Shown: piece by piece, positions 14,571 through 21,467 of the stretch
Layout: each line of letters starts with the position of its first letter
How positions within the stretch are numbered: the stretch's first letter is position 1
From: Ruminococcoides intestinihominis
GTDB lineage: Bacteria; Bacillota; Clostridia; Oscillospirales; Acutalibacteraceae
Length of the DNA: 25,664 nt
NCBI RefSeq assembly: GCF_040096285.1
Contig: NZ_JBBMEY010000030.1
Span: 1 to 25,664 of the forward strand
Direction: 5' to 3'
The notes under the pieces: model-generated
What the model was told of the DNA's origin: nothing
Databases searched by the model: none
What the model saw: only the letters and a program-made list of their open reading frames with translations
Position numbers and translations under genes: made by a program

Positions 14571-14792
14571 ATGAGCAATTTGGAAAATTATATGAAACAG
14601 CAAGCAATTTTTTGTGAACAAAATGATAACATTAGTAAAAATCTGTATTTAGAGTATGGTGTAAAAAGAGGCTTACGAGATGAAAAAGGCCAAGGTGTGT
14701 TGACGGGGCTTACAAATATTTCTGATATAAAAGCTTTTGAATATCGTGATCCGTATCATGTAGAGCCAATTGAATTGACAAAGAAGCGTTAG
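14571..14792 (+). pseudogene. Citrate synthase N-terminal scrap
   Basis: ATG 14571 has GAAAGGAG upstream. The first ~60 residues (YGVKRGLRDEKGQGVLTGLT, then NISDIKAFEY) match the N-terminus of Clostridia-type citrate synthase, where a run 'VKRGLR...GVLTGLT(N/K)I' precedes the first helix of the ~450-residue enzyme. After residue ~61 the sequence changes to DPYHVEPIELTKKR and stops. The neighbouring frame then reads ALEKRIFGTASAWMGKI (14772-14822), the apparent tail of a different gene. This is therefore a deletion junction, not a working enzyme, and it removed most of citrate synthase and the start of another gene. Confidence 0.65.
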
Positions 14793-14864
14793 AGAAACGT
14801 ATTTTTGGTACAGCATCTGCTTGGATGGGCAAGATATCTGTTCTGATAAAGGAGGAAGAAGATT

Positions 14865-15536
14865 GTGTTTCAAATATTAATTGTAGAAGATGATAAAGAA
14901 TTAAGCCAGCTATTCCAAAATGTGCTTGAGAAGAATGGATATCAGGTCAAAAGTGCATCGGATGGAGCAATGGCATTAGAAATATTGGATAAAGAGTATA
15001 TTGATCTGATCATTTCCGATATTATGATGCCGGTTATGGATGGTTATGAACTGGTGTCGGAACTCCGTTCAGCAGGATATCAGATACCGGTACTTATGAT
15101 CACTGCGAAAGGTTCCTTTGATGATATGCGCCAGGGATTTCTTTCGGGAAGTGACGATTATATGGTAAAACCGGTAAATGTGAATGAAATGGTTTTAAGA
15201 GTCGGAGCACTGCTTCGCCGTGCACAGATACTGAATGAACACAAAATTGTGATCGGTTCAACAGAGTTTGATTATGATGCAATGACGGTTACAACTGATA
15301 AGGAAAGTCTTGTTTTGCCTAAAAAAGAATTCCTGCTTTTATATAAGCTTGCAGCTTCACCAGGCAGAACATTTACAAAACAACAGTTGATGGATGAAGT
15401 ATGGGGATACGAGACGGAGGCAGACCCACATACGATAGAGGTACATATAGGAAGAATCAGAGAGCGTTTTAAAGATAACCCTGATTTTGAAATCGTAACA
15501 ATGCGTGGAATTGGATACAAGGTGGTGAAAAAATAA
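14865..15536 (+). CDS. OmpR-family response regulator
   Basis: This is a 223-residue protein starting at GTG 14865, 8 bp after AAAGGAGG. The receiver domain has the acidic pair at Glu8-Asp9-Asp10, phospho-acceptor Asp52 (IISDIMMP), Thr80 (MITA) and Lys102 (VKPVN). Residues ~130-222 are the winged-helix DNA-binding domain (LPKKEFLLLYKLAASPGRTF, then DPHTIEVHIGRIRERF, MRGIGYKV). It controls transcription when phosphorylated by the kinase whose ATG overlaps its stop codon. The FUSC-type membrane protein downstream is its most likely target, judged by position only. Confidence 0.95.
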   Translation: MFQILIVEDDKELSQLFQNVLEKNGYQVKSASDGAMALEILDKEYIDLIISDIMMPVMDGYELVSELRSAGYQIPVLMITAKGSFDDMRQGFLSGSDDYMVKPVNVNEMVLRVGALLRRAQILNEHKIVIGSTEFDYDAMTVTTDKESLVLPKKEFLLLYKLAASPGRTFTKQQLMDEVWGYETEADPHTIEVHIGRIRERFKDNPDFEIVTMRGIGYKVVKK

Positions 15537-16579
15537 TGGAACAAAAGAAAGAAAAAGGATTGCGAATCCGATCCTGTCTGACTGGTGCAATCTGGTTGGC
15601 ACTTGTATTTTCAACAGTCATATCTGCTTTATTATTTGCTTTTTTGAATCATTTTTTTAATCTGCCGGGCAGCATACCTGTGCTTGGCTGGCTTTTGATT
15701 TTCAATACATTGATTGCAGGGCTGATCACTTCCTTTATTAATGCAAAGTTACTGGAACCAATTACCAGACTTAGTAAAGCAATGAAGAAAGTTTCTCAGG
15801 GAGATTTTGAACAGCATTTGGAAACGAACAGCCGTATAGCAGAAGTTGGAGAATCTTATCAAAGTTTTAACGTTATGACAAAAGAACTTCGTGCAACAGA
15901 GGTGCTGCAGATGAATTTTGTATCTGATGTTTCTCATGAGTTTAAGACCCCGATTAATGCCATTGAAGGATATACAATGCTGCTTCAGGGAGAAGAACTG
16001 TCTCCGGAGCAAGAGAAATATGTAGAAAAAATCTTATTTAACACCCAAAGACTTTCCGGATTGGTTGGTAATATTTTGCTGTTATCCAAGTTAGAGAATC
16101 AGAATATACCAATGAAAAAAACAGAATATCGTCTGGATGAACAGATCCGCCAGGCATTTCTTTCATTGGAGACAAAATGGACAGAAAAAGAAATTGGTTT
16201 TCAGGTAGAATTGGAGGAAGTTAAATATACTGGGAATGAAGGACTTTTTATGCATATCTGGATAAATCTTTTGGATAATGCGATTAAGTTCAGCCCTTCA
16301 AAGGGGACAATTACGATGTTTCTGAAACAAGAACAGGATTCTGTTAAGTTCATTCTGGAAGATGAAGGACCAGGAATAGAGGATGATGTAAAATCCAGAA
16401 TATTTGACAAGTTCTATCAGGTAGATGGATCTCATAAAGCAGAAGGAAATGGCCTAGGTCTTGCGCTTGTAAAACGGATTGTAGATAGTGCCGGAGGAAC
16501 AATCAAAGCAGAAAACCGTGAATATGGTGGATGCAGATTTGTTATAGAGCTGCCAAAGCAGAAAGATGAGATTATATAG
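15536..16579 (+). CDS. Membrane sensor histidine kinase
   Basis: This is a 347-residue protein; its ATG overlaps the regulator's TAA by one base (TAATG), so translation is coupled. Two transmembrane helices (~14-38 and ~48-68) are separated by only ~10 residues, so there is almost no external sensor and the stimulus is probably in the membrane. A HAMP linker follows (KLLEPITRLSKAMKKVSQGD). His134 in SDVSHEFKTPI is the phosphorylated residue, and the ATP site has the N box (Asn248), DEGPG (276-280) and GNGLGL (304-309). Kinases with this short intramembrane-sensing layout often respond to envelope stress or antimicrobial peptides and control an adjacent exporter. Confidence 0.95.
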   Translation: MEQKKEKGLRIRSCLTGAIWLALVFSTVISALLFAFLNHFFNLPGSIPVLGWLLIFNTLIAGLITSFINAKLLEPITRLSKAMKKVSQGDFEQHLETNSRIAEVGESYQSFNVMTKELRATEVLQMNFVSDVSHEFKTPINAIEGYTMLLQGEELSPEQEKYVEKILFNTQRLSGLVGNILLLSKLENQNIPMKKTEYRLDEQIRQAFLSLETKWTEKEIGFQVELEEVKYTGNEGLFMHIWINLLDNAIKFSPSKGTITMFLKQEQDSVKFILEDEGPGIEDDVKSRIFDKFYQVDGSHKAEGNGLGLALVKRIVDSAGGTIKAENREYGGCRFVIELPKQKDEII

Positions 16580-16612
16580 TTTTAAGATAAATTAGAAGAT
16601 GGGAGGATTTAT

Positions 16613-17677
16613 ATGACATTTTATCAGGAGTTGCAGTTAAATCAGGCAGGTTCTAAAAACCTGTTGAAAAAGAGTGAAACACTAAAAGAAAAATTATATC
16701 ATATGTGGGTATATCTGGTGAAGATAGCTATTACAATGACATTTTGTTTTTTCTTTGTTAGTATTTTCAGCATCATATTTGGAAATGAGAACAGCATTGT
16801 AGGTGTAGTAGTCTTATTATGTCTCATGGTGTTTAGAAATGCGGATCTGGGGATCCACACCGGACAATCTACGATGCTTTTGGCTTTGTTCTTTGTAATT
16901 ATGACTGTATGTCCGCATTTAGCAAATCAGTTTTCACCGGTATTGGGAATGCTGTTAAATATTGCGGCACTGGCTGTGTTGATTCTGTTCGGATGCCATA
17001 ATCCATTCATGTTTAATCAATCTACATTGGTTCTTGGGTATCTGCTGCTATATGGTTATGATGTTACGGGAAAAAGCTATCAGATGCGATTAGTCGGAAT
17101 GGCTTTAGGTGCAGCACTTACCTGCTTCGTATTTTATCGAAATCATAAAAACAGAACTTATAAAAGAAATCTGAAAAATCTGATACAAGAATTTGATATC
17201 ACTTCTTCCAGAACAAAATGGCAGATATGTCAGATTTTATGCGTACCGATTGTCCTTTGCATTGCAGAACTTTGTAATATGCCACGTGCAATGTGGGCTG
17301 GTATTGCGGCCATGTCCGTGATTTTGCCGTCTATGGACGATATGCACTACAGAGTCCGTAAAAGGATTGTCGGAAATATTGCAGGTGTTATATGTTTTAC
17401 AGTATTATATTTTCTGCTTCCTTCGTCAATCTATGCATATATAGGAATTCTTGGTGGAATCGGTGTAGGATTTTCAGCACAATATGGCTGGCAGGCAGTA
17501 TTTAACACATTTGGTGCTTTAGCCATTGCTGCAGAGACTTATGGACTACAAGGAGCGGTTAGTCTTAGAGTGATTCAAAATGTTTTTGGTGTTGTGTTTG
17601 CTTTAGCATTTTGTGTTATATTTTATTGGTTTATGTCTAAAAAAAAGGAAAGTGAGGAGACCGTACATGCAGAGTGA
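16613..17677 (+). CDS. FUSC-family membrane protein, putative exporter
   Basis: This is a 354-residue protein after GGGAGG. It has two sets of hydrophobic segments (about residues 33-140 and 210-345, roughly ten helices in all) separated by a charged cytoplasmic loop (YRNHKNRTYKRNLKNLIQEF). The second half has MPRAMWAGIAAMSVILPS, then DDMHYRVRKRIVGNIAGVI, the hallmark pattern of the FUSC / aromatic-acid exporter superfamily (R..A.WA..t...v......R...R..Gt..G). These proteins export aromatic acids or toxic organic acids. It is 33 bp downstream of the kinase in the same operon. The substrate is unknown. Confidence 0.85.
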   Translation: MTFYQELQLNQAGSKNLLKKSETLKEKLYHMWVYLVKIAITMTFCFFFVSIFSIIFGNENSIVGVVVLLCLMVFRNADLGIHTGQSTMLLALFFVIMTVCPHLANQFSPVLGMLLNIAALAVLILFGCHNPFMFNQSTLVLGYLLLYGYDVTGKSYQMRLVGMALGAALTCFVFYRNHKNRTYKRNLKNLIQEFDITSSRTKWQICQILCVPIVLCIAELCNMPRAMWAGIAAMSVILPSMDDMHYRVRKRIVGNIAGVICFTVLYFLLPSSIYAYIGILGGIGVGFSAQYGWQAVFNTFGALAIAAETYGLQGAVSLRVIQNVFGVVFALAFCVIFYWFMSKKKESEETVHAE

Positions 17678-17950
17678 AGTGAATCAGGAAGAAAATTTGA
17701 ATAGAATTATTACGGTCCCTAGATAAGGTTTTTATGATGAAAACAGTATATCATATGCGGTCATGCCTTGAAAATACTGTTCAGTTAAGAAATGCTGTAT
17801 TTTTTAGGTGCACTAATGCGTAGAAAGCAGGTGTATGATGAGTTCAAATAATTTTTTGTGTATGACAAAAAGACAGATTGCATATCTGCCTCATAATGGA
17901 GTATAATGGTAACGAGATTTATGCAACCCGATACATGAAATCCCTCGTAC
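17678..17950. other. Gap with no gene seen
   Basis: About 270 bp without a supported gene. A short frame (17896-17979, MEYNGNEIYATRYMKSLVLD...) looks like decayed coding DNA. It probably marks the junction where the truncated integrase begins. Confidence 0.45.
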
Positions 17951-18430
17951 TTGATAAATTTCTTCTTGCCGAAAAGGAGTAGGGACGTCGCAGGTTTACA
18001 ATGGCACACGAAGCGTCACATCTTGAGTAAGATGTATGCAATGCCGAGTGAAGGACGCTTTCATGCAGAGTATGACAGTGAGCGTAGTTATTCCAAAGAG
18101 AAACTGGCTCAGATGTTTGCGTCTGTTGAGTGGCAGGCACAGCACCAAGCCACACTCAACAAAGCAATCCGCCGTATTATTCGTGACTGCAACGATGAGC
18201 AGTTTGAAAAGTCAGAAGAACCCGAAGTACTTTTGCCCCATTTTAGCGGTCACTTGCTTAGACATACGTTTACAACAAGAATGTGCGAAGCCGGAGTAAA
18301 TATAAAGGTCATTCAGGACGCACTCGGACATACGGATATTTCAACCACGCTGAATATCTACACCGATGTTACCAAAGAATTGAAAACATCAGAGTTCAAA
18401 GGACTTGATAATTATTTCAAGGCACAGTAA
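17951..18430 (+). pseudogene. Truncated tyrosine recombinase, C-terminal part only
   Basis: The frame is 159 codons. Only the last ~95 residues, from NKAIRRIIRDCNDEQ onward (about 18145), are integrase: LPHFSGHLLRHTFTTRMCEA holds the HxxR pair and LGHTDISTTLNIYTDV the histidine and tyrosine nucleophile. The N-terminal arm and core-binding domains and the first catalytic arginine (TGCRIGE equivalent) are missing. The preceding ~60 residues (KMYAMPSEGRFHAEYDSERS, then KEKLAQMFASVEWQAQH) belong to something else, not recognised. It has lost recombinase activity. It sits 271 bp ahead of MetRS fragment copy 3, as the intact integrase does ahead of copy 2. Confidence 0.8.
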
Positions 18431-18443
18431 CAATCGAATAGAC

Positions 18444-18488
18444 AGAGAGCATACAATCCGTTTCGGAAAGTATGCTCTCTTTATTTAT
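18444..18488 (+). terminator. Terminator of the truncated integrase
   Basis: AGAGAGCATAC (18444-18454) pairs perfectly with GTATGCTCTCT (18470-18480), followed by TTATTTAT. Confidence 0.8.
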
Positions 18489-18586
18489 ATACATTTATAA
18501 TGGAATTTGGTTTGCCGGTTGACTATCAGGCAGTAGATGAATATAATAAGTATCAGTGGAGAATTGCCGGGTTTCATAGTTCGACT

Positions 18587-18613
18587 TACATCGTTTACAT
18601 CAAAACATACATC
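18587..18613. repeat. Three TACATC repeats (possible arm-type sites)
   Basis: TACATC occurs at 18587-18592, 18596-18601 and 18608-18613 between the truncated integrase and MetRS fragment copy 3. The complement GATGTA occurs twice just after fragment copy 2 (12134, 12142). Repeats in opposite orientation at two element ends fit integrase arm sites; this is inferred. Confidence 0.4.
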
Positions 18614-18709
18614 ATTCGAGTGCCAAATTGCTGTAAACGAGTCCGAAAAAGTTGTTTTTAAGCCTATTCAAACGGCTTTAATGCCCGTTAGAACAACTTA
18701 TTTCCGCAA

Positions 18710-19165
18710 ATGAGAGAACCAAAACTGAAGCCTGTAGGTGCATCAAAATCTGCTAACAAGCCGGTTGCTGAACCTAAGGAAGAAAAGATTGACTTCTCTA
18801 AGGTAGAGGTTGAACCATTATTTAAGGATTTTGTTGACTTTGATACATTCAGTAAGTCTGACTTTAGAGCAGTAAAGGTTAAGGAATGTACAGCAGTTCC
18901 TAAGTCAAAGAAACTTCTACAGTTTACTCTTGATGACGGTACAGGTACTGACCGTACAATCCTAAGTGGTATTCACGCTTATTATGAACCTGAAGAATTA
19001 GTAGGCAAAACACTTATTGCTATTACTAACCTACCACCAAGAGCAATGATGGGTATTGATTCTTGTGGTATGCTACTTTCTGCCGTTCATGAAGAAGAGG
19101 GAGAAGAAAAGCTACACCTACTAATGGTTGATAACCATATCCCTGCCGGTGCAAAGTTATATTAA
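18710..19165 (+). CDS. metG fragment: MetRS C-terminal tRNA-binding domain fragment, copy 3
   Basis: 151 residues from ATG 18710, without a ribosome binding site. The frame stays open 6 codons to the left, reading NNLFPQM before a TAG; LFP(R/Q) is the motif at the end of the MetRS body just before its C-terminal linker. The rest is linker (KPVAEPKEEKIDFSKV) and the OB-fold tRNA-binding domain ending IPAGAKLY. Its codon choice (CTA for Leu, GGT for Gly) resembles ilvD, so it appears to be native chromosomal DNA: the displaced 3' end of metG. It shares an 89-bp perfect block (19010-19098) with copy 2, while flanking third positions differ often. Expression is uncertain. Confidence 0.7.
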   Translation: MREPKLKPVGASKSANKPVAEPKEEKIDFSKVEVEPLFKDFVDFDTFSKSDFRAVKVKECTAVPKSKKLLQFTLDDGTGTDRTILSGIHAYYEPEELVGKTLIAITNLPPRAMMGIDSCGMLLSAVHEEEGEEKLHLLMVDNHIPAGAKLY

Positions 19166-19183
19166 TTTTTAATATTTAATTCA

Positions 19184-19215
19184 ATGGGCAATTCCAATCG
19201 GGATTGCCCATTTTC
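19184..19215 (+). terminator. Terminator A, copy 2
   Basis: ATGGGCAATTCC (19184-19195) pairs with GGATTGCCCAT (19201-19211), then TTTT. It is followed by AAAGAAAAAGATAAATC, as after copy 2 of the MetRS fragment. Confidence 0.85.
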
Positions 19216-19296
19216 AAAAAGAAAAAGATAAATCTGAATTTGAGAAGGTAAGTGAATGGGATACCACGATACAAGATACCATGGAGGAATATGATA

Positions 19297-20640
19297 ATGT
19301 CAAAAGATGAGTATTTGATGACCGATACGCCCCTCAAAGCGTTGACGGTTTTTGCAATGCCAATGATTCTTGGAAGTTTTTTTCAGCAAATATACAATAT
19401 GGCCGACTCTATTATTGTCGGCCAGTTTGTTGGTTCTTCCGCACTTGCAGCTGTCGGTGCATGTGCAGCATTGACCAATGTGTTCATTTGTGTGGCACTG
19501 GGAGCCGGTGTCGGAGCCGGTGTGCTTGTGAGCCGTTATTTCGGAGCCAGGGAGTATGGCAAAATGAAAACAATCGTGTCAACCTCCTTGATTAGCTTTT
19601 TGCTTCTAAGTATAGTCCTTGGTGTTTTTGGCTTTTTCTTCGCCAGCTCGATGATGAGTGAACTGCAAACCCCTGCCGACATACTGGATGATGCAGTACT
19701 GTATCTGCGGGTCTATTTTGTGGGCTTTCCGTTTCTGTTTATGTATAACATTCTTTCTACCATGTTCACCTCAATCGGCGAATCCAAAATTCCGCTAGGA
19801 CTGCTGATTTTTTCGTCCATCCTGAATATTTTAATGGATCTTTGGATGGTAGCCGGGCTAGGTCTCGGTGTGTTCGGTGCGGCTATTGCAACCCTGATTG
19901 CACAGGGAATTTCCGCAGTGTTTTCGTTTTTGATTTTCTTTGCACGGATGCGGCAATATAAAAGCCCCTTTAATAGGTTTGAACGGAAGGAGCTGTATTC
20001 CATGCTTCGCATTGCGGTGCCGTCGGTTTTACAGCAGTCCACAGTGTCCATCGGTATGATGATTGTTCAGGCAGTGGTAAATCCTTTCGGTACACAGGCA
20101 CTTGCCGGGTATACAGCAACGATGAGGGTGGAAAATGTTTTTTCATTGATCTTTGTATCCATCGGCAATGCGGTTTCGCCGTATGTTTCCCAGAATCTTG
20201 GCGCAAAGAAAATTGATCGTATCAAAAAAGGCTACCATGCTGCGCTGGTGCTGGATCTGTGCTTTGCGGCCATTGCGTTTGTGACCATCGAAGCGCTACA
20301 CACGCAGATCTCCTCGCTGTTCTTAGGAAAAGACGCAACGGCGTTGGCCTATCAGGTGTCTGGTGATTATATGAGGTGGATTGCTTACTTTTTCATCTTC
20401 ATGGGTATCAAGATGGCAACCGATGGAGTCCTTCGCGGTCTCGGAATTATGCGTCCGTTCCTCGTTGCAAACATGGTGAACCTTGCGATTCGTCTGTCCG
20501 TTGCCTTAATCTGTGCACCGCGTTTCGGCATTGCCTTTGTCTGGCTTGCTGTACCAGCTGGTTGGCTTGCAAACTTTTTAATCTCCTATGTGGCTCTCAG
20601 GAGATCATGGCCGACTGATAAAATGGCATCCATTAGTTAA
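19297..20640 (+). CDS. MATE-family multidrug/sodium antiporter
   Basis: This is a 447-residue protein. Start 19297 lies 9 bp after GGAGG (19283-19287); the GTG at 19252 would put that site inside the gene. About twelve transmembrane helices in two six-helix halves: the first half opens with LMTDTPLKALTVFAMPMILG, then QQIYNMADSIIVGQFVG, the typical MATE start with the conserved N-x-x-D; the second half begins near SMLRIAVPSVLQQSTVS. Members export cationic drugs, toxins or metabolites against an H+ or Na+ gradient. It replaces the methyltransferase as the single gene between terminators A and B. The specific substrate cannot be read from the sequence. Confidence 0.92.
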   Translation: MSKDEYLMTDTPLKALTVFAMPMILGSFFQQIYNMADSIIVGQFVGSSALAAVGACAALTNVFICVALGAGVGAGVLVSRYFGAREYGKMKTIVSTSLISFLLLSIVLGVFGFFFASSMMSELQTPADILDDAVLYLRVYFVGFPFLFMYNILSTMFTSIGESKIPLGLLIFSSILNILMDLWMVAGLGLGVFGAAIATLIAQGISAVFSFLIFFARMRQYKSPFNRFERKELYSMLRIAVPSVLQQSTVSIGMMIVQAVVNPFGTQALAGYTATMRVENVFSLIFVSIGNAVSPYVSQNLGAKKIDRIKKGYHAALVLDLCFAAIAFVTIEALHTQISSLFLGKDATALAYQVSGDYMRWIAYFFIFMGIKMATDGVLRGLGIMRPFLVANMVNLAIRLSVALICAPRFGIAFVWLAVPAGWLANFLISYVALRRSWPTDKMASIS

Positions 20641-20660
20641 CTCCCAGTTTGTCGAACTTA

Positions 20661-20702
20661 CCCTTTGAGAGAGGAGAAATCCTTTTCTCAAAGGGTTTTT
20701 TA
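20661..20702 (+). terminator. Terminator B, copy 2
   Basis: CCCTTTGAGA (20661-20670) pairs with TCTCAAAGGG (20686-20695), then TTTTTTA. Loop and flanks (GAGGAGAAATC; CCAGTTTG; TTATATCTTT) match the terminator after the methyltransferase. Confidence 0.88.
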
Positions 20703-20899
20703 TATCTTTTATAATCAATTTGACTTTTTATATATGAATATTTATAATATAATCAAATCAAATGTGTTAGAAATGGTGCAATTTGCAAGTGCTTTATATG
20801 ATTATATATTGATTTATTAAATCAAATGTGTAAAATGAATATGTAATTAAAATGGGTAGTTCGGTTATGAATTATCCTTTATTTTATAAAGAGGTTGTT

Positions 20900-21385
20900 A
20901 TGATTAGAAAAGCAGTAGTAGAGGATTTGCCTTATATTAAGGAAATTTATAATGATGCAGTTCGCAATACAACTGCATCATTTGACATTACAGAAAAAGG
21001 TGATGACTTTTTTAGGACTATGTTTGATGAGCATAGTGGCAAGAGAATTTTTTATGTTTATGAAAAAGATAACAAAGCAGTTGCCTATGTTACACTTTCA
21101 AAATTCAGTCATAGAGATGCCTATGATACAACAGTAGAACTTTCTGTTTATGTTAATAAAGATTATAGACATCAGCATATTGCCACAGAATTAATGAAAT
21201 TTGCCATTAACTTTGCAAAAGAATGTAATGACATATATACAATAGTTTCACTGATTACAGATGAAAATAAGGAAAGTATCCATTTGCATAAGAAATATGG
21301 CTTTCGGTTTTGTGGCAAAATCCAAAAAGCCGGTGTAAAATTTAACCGTGATCTTAATGTTGACATTTATCAGCTGATATTTTAA
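20900..21385 (+). CDS. GNAT acetyltransferase, phosphinothricin-acetyltransferase-like
   Basis: This is a 161-residue protein. The start at 20900 follows AGAGG; the upstream ATG at 20852 has no ribosome site. The order fits the GNAT/Pat group: IRKAVVEDLPYIKEIYNDAV, NTTASFDITEK, the strand TTVELSVYVNKDYRHQHIAT, in which the acetyl-CoA loop is usually R-x-x-G-I-G/A but here R-H-Q-H-I-A, and LHKKYGFRFCGKIQ. Such enzymes acetylate amines on small molecules, often toxic amino acids or antibiotics. The missing glycine in the CoA loop may alter binding. It lies just before the CRISPR locus, in the same direction. Confidence 0.85.
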   Translation: MIRKAVVEDLPYIKEIYNDAVRNTTASFDITEKGDDFFRTMFDEHSGKRIFYVYEKDNKAVAYVTLSKFSHRDAYDTTVELSVYVNKDYRHQHIATELMKFAINFAKECNDIYTIVSLITDENKESIHLHKKYGFRFCGKIQKAGVKFNRDLNVDIYQLIF

Positions 21386-21392
21386 ATAGCAG

Positions 21393-21421
21393 TTGCAAAA
21401 CAATACAAAATATGTTATTAT
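21393..21421 (+). promoter_or_regulatory. Promoter of the Cas12f-like gene
   Basis: TTGCAA (21393-21398) and TATTAT (21416-21421) are separated by 17 bp, 46 bp before the start codon. An AAGGAGGTG ribosome site precedes ATG 21468. Confidence 0.6.
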
Positions 21422-21467
21422 GAATATATAATTACTATGCATATTATATAATCAAGGAGGTGCGATA

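Noticed and set aside
14376..14621. 81-codon minus-strand frame
   Set aside because: AT-rich, low-complexity sequence opposite a gap; no ribosome site or domain.
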